Source of the DNA: Agromyces luteolus
GTDB lineage: Bacteria; Actinomycetota; Actinomycetes; Actinomycetales; Microbacteriaceae
NCBI RefSeq assembly: GCF_009729855.1
Contig: NZ_WODA01000004.1
Span: 62,001 to 126,000, forward strand
Length of the DNA: 64,000 nucleotides
Reading direction: 5' to 3'
Below the pieces are notes generated by a model. The model was not told the origin of the DNA. It searched no databases and worked only from the letters and a program-made list of their open reading frames with translations. The position numbers and the translations under genes are program-made. Position 1 is the first letter of the stretch. The number at the start of each line of letters is the position of its first letter. Positions 1-8,526 of the stretch are shown one piece after another.

Positions 1-2
1 CC

Positions 3-395
3 TACGTGACCGTGACCTCCCTGCTCGCACTCGGCGGTGTGGTCCGGCCCGAGCACAGCACGGTGGGGCTGGTCCTGACCGCGGTCAGCGCCGCGGTGAT
101 GCCGCTGCTCTCGCTCGCCGAGCGTCGTGCCGGGCGTGAGCTCGGCTCGGCGACCGCCGTCGCGGACTCGAAGCAGACGCTGATCTGCGCCTACCTGTCC
201 GCTGCCGTGCTCCTCGGGCTGCTGCTGAACAGCCTCTTCGGCTGGTGGTGGGCCGATCCGATCGCCGGGCTGGTCATCGTCGTCTTCGCCGTCCGCGAGG
301 GCATCGAGGCGTGGAAGGGCGACACGTGCGCGACCTCCGTCGGGATGATCCTCGAAACGGACCAGGGGCAGGAGGACGGCCATGACCACCACTGA
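3..395 (+). CDS. Cation efflux (CDF-like) transporter, C-terminal part
   Basis: The reading frame is open from the window edge (first whole codon at 3), so the N-terminus lies outside. The visible 131 residues hold hydrophobic segments, one around the motif ADSKQTLICAYLSA and one around WWWADPIAGLVIV; the Asp residues in the phrases VADSK and WWADP fit metal-site or helix positions typical of cation transporter (cation diffusion facilitator-like) proteins. The tail is His/Asp rich (GHDHH), which suits metal binding. Its last 14 bases overlap the next gene, so the two are probably cotranscribed. Role inferred: efflux of a divalent or heavy metal at the cytoplasmic membrane. Confidence 0.75.
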   Translation, partial: YVTVTSLLALGGVVRPEHSTVGLVLTAVSAAVMPLLSLAERRAGRELGSATAVADSKQTLICAYLSAAVLLGLLLNSLFGWWWADPIAGLVIVVFAVREGIEAWKGDTCATSVGMILETDQGQEDGHDHH

Positions 396-744
396 GCCCC
401 GGATCTCGCCGGAGAGCAGGCTGTCGGACCGCGGCATCCGGGTCGAGCTGCTGCATCTGGCCGACTGCCCGAACTGGGAGCAGACGCTGCGTCTGCTCCG
501 CGAGGTGCTCGACGCAACGGGCCACCACGACGTCCTGATCACCGCGAGCGTGATCGATCCCGGCGAACCGGCCGTCGACACCCGTTTCGCGGGTTCGCCG
601 ACCATCCTCGTCGACGGGACCGACCCGTTCGCCTCCGACCAGAGCGAGAATGCGCACGCCTGCCGCGTCTACGTCACGCCGGACGGGATCGCCGGGCACC
701 CGACCCGAGCCCAGCTCGAGGAAGTGATCCGCTCGCATGCCTGA
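382..744 (+). CDS. Thioredoxin-fold small protein, metal-resistance context
   Basis: 120 aa; ATG lies inside the end of the cation-efflux gene (14-bp overlap) behind a GGAGGAC ribosome site. The strand VELLHLADCPNW carries a single Cys (C29) followed by Pro, as at the start of a thioredoxin-like fold, and the phrase FAGSPTILVDG resembles the cis-Pro/second half of that fold. Proteins of this type often sit beside mercury, arsenic or cation-efflux genes in actinobacteria. A redox or metal-binding role is inferred; there is no CxxC pair, so it is not a classical thioredoxin. Confidence 0.6.
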   Translation: MTTTEPRISPESRLSDRGIRVELLHLADCPNWEQTLRLLREVLDATGHHDVLITASVIDPGEPAVDTRFAGSPTILVDGTDPFASDQSENAHACRVYVTPDGIAGHPTRAQLEEVIRSHA

Positions 745-886
745 CGACCCGACCGCCAGGTGCGCCTGCTGCGGCCGCACCCTGCCCCGACGTCGCCTCC
801 ACGAACTGGCCGAAGACGTCTGCATCTGTCGACGCTGCGGCCTGTGGGTCGCACTCCGACTCCAGAACGATCCGGCCCACGAGTAG
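737..886 (+). CDS. Tiny zinc-ribbon protein (49 aa)
   Basis: ATG at 737 overlaps the stop of the previous gene by 8 bp, and the frame runs to TAG at 884-886. The protein has two CxxC knuckles (C9/C12 and C31/C34, with extra Cys at 11 and 29) about 19 residues apart, the spacing of a small zinc ribbon, with a basic linker (PRRRLH). Overlap with an apparent metal-resistance operon supports it being real and cotranscribed. It could be a metal sensor or chaperone; the function is unknown. Confidence 0.55.
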   Translation: MPDDPTARCACCGRTLPRRRLHELAEDVCICRRCGLWVALRLQNDPAHE

Positions 887-936
887 TCTTCCCGCCTCAT
901 CTACCGCGCACTTCGCGTCGACCGGCGTTGCGCATC

Positions 937-1893
937 TCACCTGCCGACCGCCGCCCGCACGTACCGCTCCGCGTAGACGCGGAGCAGGTCGCGGAGCTCC
1001 GGCGGCGACTCGACCGTGAAGTCCATGCCGAGCATGCCGATGTACGCCGCGACGGTGTCGAGGCTGTCCGCGCCCGTGACGAGGATCGACTCGGCGGCGG
1101 AGACCTCCTCGACGATGCCGACGGCGGGGTGGATGCGATCCAGGACCGCGGATGCCGCAGCCGCGATCCGCAGGCGCGCGTGCACGTTCCATCCGCTCAC
1201 CGCGACCTGCCGCATCGTGAACGCGGTGTAGTCGCCGCCGGGCACGAGCCGAGGTTCGAAGCGGCGCCGGGTCGGCATCCGCGGGCGCATGCGGTCGGCG
1301 CGGAAGACGTCCCATTCCCCCGACTCCGGATCGCGTGCGACGAGGTACCAGCGCCGCAGCCACGCGAGCAGCCGGTACGGCTCGACGAGCCGTGGCGCGT
1401 CGTCGTAGTCGAAGCGCAGCCACTCGACCGAGCGGATGGCGGTCGCGATCGCACGCAGCACATCGGGGTCGACCTCGGGGTCGGGGGCATCCGTGTCGTT
1501 GTTCTCGGGCGCGCGGTCGACGACCGTCGCCATCGCCTCCACGGTCGGCCGAAGACGGGCCGGCAGCACCTGCTCGAGCTTCGCGAGCGCTCGTCGGCTC
1601 GACTCGCCCACGCCCGCGACGCCGGTGGCCGCGCGCAGGCCGATCGCCACGGCGACCGCCTCCTCGTCGTCGAGGAGCAGCGGTGGCAGGCGTCCGCCCG
1701 CGCCGAGACGGTAGCCGCCGAGCGAGCCGCGGGTCGCCTCGATCGGATAGTCGAGGCCGCGGAGGCGCTCGACGTCGTTCCGGATGGTGCGGGTCGTGAC
1801 ACCGAGCCGCTCGGCGAGTTCGGTGCCCGACCAGCTCGGCCGCGACTGCAGGAGGCCGAGGAGGGCCAGCAGGCGGCCAGCGGTGTCGGTCAC
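937..1893 (-). CDS. WYL-domain transcriptional regulator (YafY/PafC type)
   Basis: 318 aa from a GTG start at 1893 preceded by GAGGGGG about 7 nt upstream; the frame is open further upstream to an ATG that overlaps the divergent gene, but the helix-turn-helix (LLALLGLLQSRPSWSGTELA, then the recognition helix VTTRTIRNDVERLRG) begins right after the GTG. The middle and C-terminal parts match the WYL and WCX domains of ligand-responsive repressors. It is transcribed away from the epoxide hydrolase gene with an 82-bp gap, so it probably controls that gene and itself. Confidence 0.85.
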   Translation of the reverse strand: MTDTAGRLLALLGLLQSRPSWSGTELAERLGVTTRTIRNDVERLRGLDYPIEATRGSLGGYRLGAGGRLPPLLLDDEEAVAVAIGLRAATGVAGVGESSRRALAKLEQVLPARLRPTVEAMATVVDRAPENNDTDAPDPEVDPDVLRAIATAIRSVEWLRFDYDDAPRLVEPYRLLAWLRRWYLVARDPESGEWDVFRADRMRPRMPTRRRFEPRLVPGGDYTAFTMRQVAVSGWNVHARLRIAAAASAVLDRIHPAVGIVEEVSAAESILVTGADSLDTVAAYIGMLGMDFTVESPPELRDLLRVYAERYVRAAVGR

Positions 1894-1975
1894 GACGGCC
1901 CCCTCGTGAATCGGTGCGTGCGGACTTCGCTCATCAGGAACGATCCTTTCCGCTATCGACCGTACCGTCGGAGAC

Positions 1976-3130
1976 ATGAACACCACCAGCGCATCGCAGA
2001 CCGAACTCACCGACATCCGCCCCTTCACCGTCGCCGTGCCGCAGGCCGACCTCGATGACCTCGCCGACCGCCTCGCCCGCACGCGCATGCCGCAGCCCGC
2101 GCCCGCCGACGACTGGACCACCGGCACCCCGAACCACTACCTGCAGGGGGCCGTCGAGCAGTGGAAGTCCTTCGACTGGCGCGCCGTCGAGGCCCGGATC
2201 AACGCCGTGCCGAACTTCATCACCGAGATCGACGGCCAGCCGATCCACTTCCTGCACGTCGTGTCGCCGCACCCTGAGGCGACGCCGCTCCTGCTCGCGC
2301 ACACCTACCCCGGGTCATCCGCCGACTACCTCGACCTCATCGACCGCCTCGTCGACCCGGTCGCGCACGGCGGCCGGGCCGAGGACGCCTTCACGCTCGT
2401 GATCCCGGATGCCCCGGGGTTCGGCTTCTCGAACCCGGTGCGCGAGTCGGGGTGGACGACCCGCCGCGTCGCCCGCGCGTACGACACGCTCATGCGCCGG
2501 CTCGGATACGAGCGGTACGGCGTGCACGGATCCGACAACGGCGCGATGGTCGCCCGCGAGCTCGGCCTCCTCGAGCCCGACGGCTTCCTCGGGCTGCACG
2601 TGCTGCAGCTGTTCTCGTTCCCCTCGGGCGACCCGAGCGAGTTCGAGCGGCTCGAGCCGGCCGACTACGCCGCCCTCGAGCACCTGCAGTGGTTCCAGAA
2701 GGTCGGCGGCTACAACACCATGAACGCGTCGCGCCCGCAGACGATCGCGGCCGCCCTCAGCGACTCGCCGGTCGGACTGCTCGCCTACAGCGAGCTGTTC
2801 GAGTCGTTCGGCAACGGCACGTCGAAGGTGCCGCTCGACGCGATCCTCACGGCCGTGAGCATCGCCTGGTTCACCAACTCGGCCGCCGGCATGAGCCGCG
2901 CCTACTTCGAGAACGCGCAGGACGAGCCGGCGCCGGCCGTCAACCACGCACCGACCGGCGTCGCCGTGTTCGCCGACGACTTCCAGACCATCCGGGTCTT
3001 CGCCGAGCGCGACAACGACGCCATCGTGCACTGGAGCCGCTTCCCCGAGGGCGGACACTTCGCCTCGCTCGAGGTTCCCGACGTGCTGGCAGGCGACATC
3101 GCGGCATTCTTCTCGTCGCAGCGCGGCTGA
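1976..3130 (+). CDS. Epoxide hydrolase (EHN-type alpha/beta hydrolase)
   Basis: 384 aa. The N-terminal about 100 residues form the EHN domain typical of microsomal-type epoxide hydrolases (W47, W63 and W68 in the usual region); the alpha/beta-hydrolase core follows, with the oxyanion motif HTYPGS (109-114), the nucleophile-elbow Asp187 in GSDNGA and a C-terminal catalytic His about 361 in EGGHF. The usual elbow is GGDWG, so the Trp is replaced by Asn. Expected reaction: opening of an epoxide to a diol through an aspartyl ester, in the cytoplasm. The divergent WYL regulator is the likely controller. Confidence 0.85.
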   Translation: MNTTSASQTELTDIRPFTVAVPQADLDDLADRLARTRMPQPAPADDWTTGTPNHYLQGAVEQWKSFDWRAVEARINAVPNFITEIDGQPIHFLHVVSPHPEATPLLLAHTYPGSSADYLDLIDRLVDPVAHGGRAEDAFTLVIPDAPGFGFSNPVRESGWTTRRVARAYDTLMRRLGYERYGVHGSDNGAMVARELGLLEPDGFLGLHVLQLFSFPSGDPSEFERLEPADYAALEHLQWFQKVGGYNTMNASRPQTIAAALSDSPVGLLAYSELFESFGNGTSKVPLDAILTAVSIAWFTNSAAGMSRAYFENAQDEPAPAVNHAPTGVAVFADDFQTIRVFAERDNDAIVHWSRFPEGGHFASLEVPDVLAGDIAAFFSSQRG

Positions 3131-3141
3131 CCGTGGGCTTC

Positions 3142-3171
3142 ACAAAGCGTAACCGAATGGTTACGCTTTGT
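3142..3171. promoter_or_regulatory. Perfect palindromic operator before the ArsR gene
   Basis: ACAAAGCGTAACC (3142-3154) and GGTTACGCTTTGT (3159-3171) form a perfect 13-bp inverted repeat around GAAT. It ends 3 nt before the ATG at 3175, so a bound dimer would cover the promoter and start. No ribosome site fits between, implying a leaderless transcript. Autoregulation by the ArsR protein is the simplest reading. Confidence 0.8.
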
Positions 3172-3174
3172 CTC

Positions 3175-3525
3175 ATGGATGCCTTCCACGCGCTCGCCGA
3201 CGCCACGCGCCGACGGTTGCTGGAGCGACTGGCCGGCGGCCCGCGCTCTGCCGGCGACCTCGCGGCCGGACTGCCGATGAGTCGCCCAGCCGTCAGCAAG
3301 CACCTTGGACTGCTGTTGGAATCCGGCCTCGTCGAGGTCGAGCCCGTCGGTCGCCTCCGCCACTACCGACTGCGCCGCGAGGCGCTGGCCGTGGTGAGGC
3401 GGTTCCTCGATGTGCTCGAGCAGCCCCCGATTCCCAGCGAGGCGTTCGCCGCTCTCGATCTCGAGGTCCGGAGAACCACCCGCGACACGGCAGCAGAACC
3501 GCACCGAGGACAGGAGATCGCATGA
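3175..3525 (+). CDS. ArsR-family repressor (SRPBCC-coupled type)
   Basis: 116 aa winged helix: LADATRRRLLERLAGG and the recognition region MSRPAVSKHLGLLLESGLV. No metal-binding CxC pair is visible, as in the ArsR subgroup that pairs with AHSA1/SRPBCC proteins. ATG chosen because it immediately follows the 13-bp palindrome; the open frame upstream (inside the epoxide hydrolase gene) is out of context. The stop overlaps the next start as ATGA. Confidence 0.85.
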   Translation: MDAFHALADATRRRLLERLAGGPRSAGDLAAGLPMSRPAVSKHLGLLLESGLVEVEPVGRLRHYRLRREALAVVRRFLDVLEQPPIPSEAFAALDLEVRRTTRDTAAEPHRGQEIA

Positions 3526-4028
3526 CCGAGCAGACGTCGCCGACCCCCACCGGGTCCACCACGCAGGGCCCGCTCGGCCCGGAGGTTCGCCTCGTGCGCC
3601 GCTTCCGAGCTCCGATCGGCGCGGTCTGGGCCGCGATGACGGAATCCGAACGACTCGAGCGATGGATCGGGCGCTGGGAAGGCGAACCCTCGACCGGAGC
3701 CGTGACCTTCTTCATGACCGCTGAGGGGGACGACATCGAGGGCGAGGAATTCCGCATCCGCGAGTGCAACCCTCCGCACCGGTTCGCGGCGGACACTCGA
3801 GTGGGCGAGCAGCGATGGCACGTGCGATTCGATCTCGCCCACGTCGACGGCTCGACCGTGCTCACCTTCAGCCAGGTCCTCGGCGAGGACGACCCCTCCA
3901 GCATGGGTCCGGGCTGGGAGTACTACCTCGACCGACTCGCTGCCGCCCTGGACGATGCAGATCCCGGCACCGTGCGGTTCGAGCAGTACTACCCCGCCAT
4001 GCGCGAACACTACGCTCGCCGTACCTGA
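3522..4028 (+). CDS. SRPBCC (AHSA1-like) ligand-binding protein
   Basis: 168 aa; starts in the ATGA overlap with the ArsR gene. Typical helix-grip features: VRLVRRFRAPIGAVWAAMTE at the N-terminus and WEYYLDRLAAALD near the C-terminus. Such proteins bind hydrophobic small molecules in the cytoplasm; the ligand is not predictable. Coupling to an ArsR repressor suggests a small stress- or ligand-responsive unit, duplicated at 55040-55878. Confidence 0.8.
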   Translation: MTEQTSPTPTGSTTQGPLGPEVRLVRRFRAPIGAVWAAMTESERLERWIGRWEGEPSTGAVTFFMTAEGDDIEGEEFRIRECNPPHRFAADTRVGEQRWHVRFDLAHVDGSTVLTFSQVLGEDDPSSMGPGWEYYLDRLAAALDDADPGTVRFEQYYPAMREHYARRT

Positions 4029-4165
4029 CAGGTGGCGCCGTCACGCGTTCGCCGAGTCGTCGTCCGGGATCGACTCGCGAAGGGCGGTCCCCACCCATCT
4101 GCACGAGCGGATGCCCCGGCGACGTGCCGCACGCGGCATCCGCCGGGCTCGGCTACGCTCGCGCC

Positions 4166-4639
4166 ATGGGGCCGCCCGAGAGGTTCGAGGTTCGGCGCGC
4201 GACGGTGGCGGATGCCGACGTCACCGGCCGGCTGCTGTTCGACTTCAACACCGAGTTCGAGTCGCCGACGCCGTCGGCCGAGGCGTTCGGGTCGCGCTTC
4301 CGCGACCTGCTGACGCGGCCCGACGTCGTCGTCCTCCTGGCCGAGGGGCCGGAGCCTGTGGGTTTCGCCTACCTCACGCTACGCCCGACCCCGTACGGCA
4401 TCGGCCCGCTCGCGCAGCTCGAGGAACTGTACGTGCGGCCGGAGCTGCGCGATCAGGGCATCGGCACCCGGCTGCTCATCGCGGCGCTCGACGCGGTGCG
4501 CGAGCGCGACGCGATCGAGATGCACATCAACGTCGACGAGGTCGACGTCGACACCCGGCGCTTCTACGAGCGGCACGGATTCGTGAACATCGAGCCGGGC
4601 GAGGACTACCGCATGCTCTGCTACATCCGGGCGCTCTGA
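4166..4639 (+). CDS. GNAT-family N-acetyltransferase
   Basis: 157 aa covering a whole GNAT fold: N-terminal VRRATVADADVTG, the acetyl-CoA loop in LYVRPELRDQGIGTRLL (RDQGIG), and the C-terminal strand FYERHGFVNIEP. A TACGCT -10-like box lies 6-11 nt before the ATG, so the gene is probably leaderless. Substrate unknown. Confidence 0.85.
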   Translation: MGPPERFEVRRATVADADVTGRLLFDFNTEFESPTPSAEAFGSRFRDLLTRPDVVVLLAEGPEPVGFAYLTLRPTPYGIGPLAQLEELYVRPELRDQGIGTRLLIAALDAVRERDAIEMHINVDEVDVDTRRFYERHGFVNIEPGEDYRMLCYIRAL

Positions 4640-4838
4640 CCGGGGCCGGAGCACGACCCAGGCTGCGGGATCAGCATGGGCCCGGCGGCGCCGGGAGTGT
4701 CCGCGAGGTTCCTGCGGACTTCTGGGCGACCCTCGCGTCGACGTCCCGCCGCCCGAACCGCGCGGCGCTCGCCCCCGGTCGATACGATCGGGTGCGACGT
4801 CCACTCGTCCGCCGCACCCACGAGCCGCAGGAGCAACG

Positions 4839-5006
4839 ATGACCTCGAACACCGCCGAGACCTCACGTCCGCTACGGGAGGAATCGAAGGCCACGCTCTT
4901 CGGCACCGCGCTCGTGCTCGTCATGGGCGCGCTGGTCATCGCCGCCGGCGCCATCCTGACGGTCGCCTCCGTCGTGCTCGGCGACACCGCGCTGCAGCTG
5001 CCGTAG
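4839..5006 (+). CDS. Small single-pass membrane protein (55 aa)
   Basis: ATG at 4839 behind a GGAG site (gcaggagcaacg) and a promoter-like TACGAT at about 4784-4789. The protein has a charged N-terminus (SRPLREESKATL) and one long hydrophobic stretch (residues about 20-48) rich in Ala/Val/Leu. No recognised family. It converges on the SUMF1-like gene with a 10-bp gap. Confidence 0.6.
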   Translation: MTSNTAETSRPLREESKATLFGTALVLVMGALVIAAGAILTVASVVLGDTALQLP

Positions 5007-5016
5007 CGACCCCACG

Positions 5017-5763
5017 TCAGCGCCGCGGCGTCCAGCCCGGCGGCAGCGGGGCGTCGATCGCCGCGCGCTCGAGGTCGGCCGCCGCGGACCAGCCCTGCGC
5101 GGCATCCGTCGCCTCGAACCCGCCGCGCGCGACCCGGAAACCGACGTCCTCGTGGTGCATGCGCGGCGCTCCTCCACGGCGCACCGACGCTCGCACGCTC
5201 CAGGCGTCGTCGGCGAACCCGCCGCCGCGGAACACGCGGTACTCGTCGTAGCGCGCCGCATCGAGCAGGTCCCAGCACCACTCCCACACGTTGCCGAGGG
5301 TGTCGAACAGGCCGTTGAGGTTCGGCAGCTTGCCGCCGACGTCCTGCGGGGCGGTCACGCCGTCGGCGGCCGTCCACGCGATCTCGTCGAGCGGGCCGTA
5401 GTGCGGCGTGGTCGAGCCGGCGCGGCAGGCGAACTCCCACTCGGCCTCGGTCGGCAGGCGGAACCCGTCGGCGTCGACATGCCAGGTGACGTCCTCGCCG
5501 TCGAAGGTGTACGCCGGGTCGAGCCCTTCCCACTCCGACGCGGCGTTGCAGAAGCGGATGGCGCGCAGCCAGCTCACGCCCGTGGCGGGCCGGCGCGGGT
5601 GCGTCGCCGACTCGCCGAGCAGCTCGGCGAGCTGCTCCTGCGTGACCGGGTACACGCCGATCTCGAACGGCTCGAGCTCGACGCTCCACCGCAGCTTCCG
5701 GCGCGCGTCGTGCATCGCGACGGTGCCGCCGTCGATGCGTGCGAGCTCGATGTCGGCGGTCAT
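5017..5763 (-). CDS. Formylglycine-generating-enzyme family (SUMF1) protein, lacks catalytic Cys pair
   Basis: 248 aa. Core motifs of the FGE-sulfatase domain are plain: IGVYPVTQEQLAELLG, FRLPTEAEWEFACRAG, LFDTLGNVWEWCWD and VFRGGGFADDAW. True FGEs have a Cys-x4-Cys pair directly after the RGGS motif; here that segment (DDAWSVRASVRRGG) has no Cys. It is therefore more likely a non-oxidase SUMF1 paralogue with an unknown cytoplasmic role. It is the last gene of the leftward cluster, 72 bp after the ureohydrolase. Confidence 0.75.
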   Translation of the reverse strand: MTADIELARIDGGTVAMHDARRKLRWSVELEPFEIGVYPVTQEQLAELLGESATHPRRPATGVSWLRAIRFCNAASEWEGLDPAYTFDGEDVTWHVDADGFRLPTEAEWEFACRAGSTTPHYGPLDEIAWTAADGVTAPQDVGGKLPNLNGLFDTLGNVWEWCWDLLDAARYDEYRVFRGGGFADDAWSVRASVRRGGAPRMHHEDVGFRVARGGFEATDAAQGWSAAADLERAAIDAPLPPGWTPRR

Positions 5764-5779
5764 CGCGGCAGTCTCTCAC

Positions 5780-5810
5780 GGGCGGCCGGGCGGCCGGGCG
5801 GCCGGGCGGC
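5780..5810. repeat. Tandem repeat of GGGCGGCC
   Basis: Nearly four copies of the octamer GGGCGGCC lie in the 72-bp gap between the ureohydrolase and the SUMF1-like gene. A simple slippage repeat; no function evident. Confidence 0.7.
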
Positions 5811-5835
5811 GCCCGACCGGTTCTCAGAGCCGGCG

Positions 5836-6837
5836 TCAGCCGCGCGGCGCCATCGCGCTGATCAGCTCGTACGCGACGTGCGACGCGGCGACGGCCGTCA
5901 GCTGCGCGTGGTCGTAGGCCGGAGCGACCTCGACGACGTCGGCGCCGACGATGCGCTTGTCGGCGAGCGCGCGGAGGATGCGCAGCAGCTCGCGGCTCGT
6001 GAGGCCGCCGGCCTCCGGGGTGCCGGTGCCGGGCGCGTGGGCGGGGTCGAGCACGTCGATGTCGATCGAGATGTAGAGCGGTGCGTCGCCGATGCGCGCG
6101 CGGATCCGCTCGATCACCGCGGCGACGCCGTGCTCCTCGATGTCCTCGCTCGTGGCGATCGCGAAGCCGAGCCGCTCGTCGTCGGCGAGGTCCTCGACGC
6201 CGTAGAGCGGCCCGCGCGTGCCGACGTGCATGCTCGCGGTGAGGTCGATGAGGCCCTCCTCCGACGCGCGCCGGAAGGGCGTGCCGTGCGTCACGGGGGC
6301 GCCGAAGTAGGTGTCCCACGTGTCGAGGTGCGCGTCGAAGTGGAGCACGGCGACCGGACCGTGCTTCGCGTGCACCGCACGGAGCAGCGGCAGGGCGATC
6401 GTGTGGTCGCCGCCGATCACGACCAGGCGGTCGGCTCGGTCGTCGAGCGCCCGGGCGCCGGCCTCGACGTCGGCCACGGCCTCGTCGATGTCGAACGGGT
6501 TCACGGCGAGGTCGCCGGCATCCGCCACCTGCTGGGTCGCGAACGGCGAGACGTCCTGCGCGGGGTTGTACGGCCGCAGCAGGCGGGAGGCCTCGCGCAC
6601 GTGCGCGGGGCCGAAGCGCGCACCAGGGCGGTAGCTCACGCCGCTGTCGAACGGCACGCCGACGACCGCGATGTCGGCGCGCGGCACGTCCTCCAGGCGC
6701 GGGAGGCGCGCGAACGTGGCAATGCCCGCGAAGCGCGGCACGCGGCTGGCGTCGACGGGGCCGACGGGCGCGGCGGCGGGTGCGGCGGTCGGGGCGGATG
6801 CCGCAGCATCCGGGTGCTCGGGGTTCGAGGCGTGCAT
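5836..6837 (-). CDS. Ureohydrolase (agmatinase/guanidinobutyrase family)
   Basis: 333 aa. The binuclear Mn site is complete: GGDHT, HFDAHLD, and [16 protein letters not shown] followed by TPEAGG. These enzymes hydrolyse a guanidino group to urea plus amine. The family cannot be split into agmatinase, guanidinobutyrase or guanidinopropionase by eye. Because a ThDP-dependent decarboxylase-like gene lies 48 bp upstream in the same operon, guanidinobutyrase (arginine-transaminase route) is a good alternative to agmatinase. The N-terminal about 28 residues are Ala/Pro rich. Confidence 0.85.
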   Translation of the reverse strand: MHASNPEHPDAAASAPTAAPAAAPVGPVDASRVPRFAGIATFARLPRLEDVPRADIAVVGVPFDSGVSYRPGARFGPAHVREASRLLRPYNPAQDVSPFATQQVADAGDLAVNPFDIDEAVADVEAGARALDDRADRLVVIGGDHTIALPLLRAVHAKHGPVAVLHFDAHLDTWDTYFGAPVTHGTPFRRASEEGLIDLTASMHVGTRGPLYGVEDLADDERLGFAIATSEDIEEHGVAAVIERIRARIGDAPLYISIDIDVLDPAHAPGTGTPEAGGLTSRELLRILRALADKRIVGADVVEVAPAYDHAQLTAVAASHVAYELISAMAPRG

Positions 6838-6885
6838 CTCGAGTCCTTTCGAAGTGCGGGAGTCGGAGGTCTGGTGGGCGCGAGG

Positions 6886-8526
6886 TCAGCCGCGCGGCTG
6901 CCGGGCGTGCACGAGCCGGACGCCGCCAGCGGCGATCGCGTCGCGGATCGCGTCGCCGAGCCGGTCGACGTCGTCGACGCGCACCCCGGTCGCGCCGAAG
7001 GCGGTCGCGAGGGCGGCCCAGTCGGGCTGTGCCAGGTCGACGCCGATCGGGTGGATGCCGCGGTCGAGCTCGTTCTGCTTGATCTCGGCGTAGCCGCCGT
7101 TGTCGACGCACACGATCGTCAGGTCGAGGCGCTGCTCGACCGCGGTCATCAGCTCGTTGACGGCGAACATGAGCGCGCCGTCGCCGAGCACGGCGACCAC
7201 CGGGCGGTGCGGCGCGGCGACGCGCGCGCCGATCGCGGCGGGCAGGCCGTAGCCGAGCGTCGCGTAGGTCGGCGTGTAGAGCAGCGAGTGGGGGCTCGAC
7301 CGGCGGAGCACGTTGGCGAGTGCGAGGTAGACGATCTGCGACGAGTCCCCCGCGACGATCGCGTCGGCGGGCAGCGCGTCGGCGATGCGCTCGGCGAGCG
7401 CGACGTCGCCGGGAGCGGTCGCCCGGACCTCATCGGCGATCGCCCGGCGGGCCACGGCGAGGTCGGGCGCAGGGCGTGCGTCATCGGGCAGCGCGGCGAG
7501 CAGCTCGCCGAGCACCGCGGCGGTGTCGCCGACGATGCCGACGGTCGCCTCGAGGTTCTTGTGAAGCTGGGCCGCCGAGCGGTCGATGCGGATGACCCGT
7601 CCGCGCGCTTCGAGTCGCGGCGCCCACAGCTCGGCCTCGCCGAGCTTGGAGCCGATGACGACGAGCACGTCGGCGGACTCGGCGACCTCACGGGCCGCGG
7701 CGAGCCGGAGGTTCGAGCCGAGGGAGAGCGAGTGGTGCTCGTCGAGCGCGCCCTTGCCGTTCAGCGTGGTCAGCACCGGGGCGCCGAGGCGTTCGGCGAG
7801 CGCGGTGACCTCGCGCACGGCGCGCGTCGCTCCGCCGCCGGCGATGATGACCGGCGACTCGGCTCCGGCGAGCAGGTCGGCGGCCGAACGGACCGCCGCA
7901 GCCTCGCCGCGCTCCGGTGCGGGCGCCGGGCGCGCCGCCCGCGCGTCGGCGGGCACATCGGCCGGCGCCTCGAGCACGTCGAGCGGGATCTCGATGTGGA
8001 CCGGGCGCGGGCGCCCGGTGCGGAACAGCTCGAACGCGTCGTGCACGGCCTCGACGGCCTCGACGGCACTCGTCACCCGGCGCGACCACTCGGCGATGGC
8101 GCCGACCATGGCCGAGGCGTCCTTCGTCTCGTGCAGCGTGCCGACGTCGCGGAACTCGTCGCCGAGCGGGACGCCCGGGGAGAGGACGAGGAGCGGTCGC
8201 GACTCGCAGAACGCGGTGCCGATCGCGCTCATCGCGTTCTGCAGGGCCGGTCCGGAGGTCGTGATCACGACCCCGGGCAGTCCCGTCTGCTGCGCCCAGC
8301 CGTCCGCCCCGTAGCCGGAGCCCTGCTCGTGCCGGTTAGTCACGGCGTGGATGCCGAGGTCGGCGAGCGGCCGGTAGAACTCGAGGTTGTGCGTGCCCGG
8401 GATGCCGAAGATCGTCGTCACGCCGTAGGCGCGGATGGTCTCGAGGACCGCCCGTCCCGCGGTGTCGGCGTATCGCTCGGCCGTGTCGTCGCGTGCATCG
8501 TCCATGATCGCCATCGCCTCGTTCAT
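6886..8526 (-). CDS. Thiamine-diphosphate-dependent enzyme, acetolactate synthase/2-oxoacid decarboxylase type
   Basis: 546 aa with the three-domain layout of the family: N-terminal Pyr domain with the catalytic Glu in RHEQGSGYGADG, a middle domain, and a C-terminal PP domain with the ThDP/Mg motif GDGALMFAVNELMTAVEQRL and a downstream DNGGY. ATG at 8526 overlaps the stop of the amidohydrolase (ATGA). It looks more like benzoylformate or 5-guanidino-2-oxopentanoate decarboxylases (AruI) than biosynthetic IlvB, given the neighbouring ureohydrolase; this is inference. Confidence 0.8.
   Translation of the reverse strand: MNEAMAIMDDARDDTAERYADTAGRAVLETIRAYGVTTIFGIPGTHNLEFYRPLADLGIHAVTNRHEQGSGYGADGWAQQTGLPGVVITTSGPALQNAMSAIGTAFCESRPLLVLSPGVPLGDEFRDVGTLHETKDASAMVGAIAEWSRRVTSAVEAVEAVHDAFELFRTGRPRPVHIEIPLDVLEAPADVPADARAARPAPAPERGEAAAVRSAADLLAGAESPVIIAGGGATRAVREVTALAERLGAPVLTTLNGKGALDEHHSLSLGSNLRLAAAREVAESADVLVVIGSKLGEAELWAPRLEARGRVIRIDRSAAQLHKNLEATVGIVGDTAAVLGELLAALPDDARPAPDLAVARRAIADEVRATAPGDVALAERIADALPADAIVAGDSSQIVYLALANVLRRSSPHSLLYTPTYATLGYGLPAAIGARVAAPHRPVVAVLGDGALMFAVNELMTAVEQRLDLTIVCVDNGGYAEIKQNELDRGIHPIGVDLAQPDWAALATAFGATGVRVDDVDRLGDAIRDAIAAGGVRLVHARQPRG

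Noticed and set aside
5780..5810. Direct repeats as a CRISPR array
   Set aside because: Units are 8 bp with no spacers and no cas genes nearby.
4379..7111. A 910-codon minus-strand frame
   Set aside because: Overlaps the GNAT, SUMF1-like and ureohydrolase genes out of frame; Arg-rich shadow.
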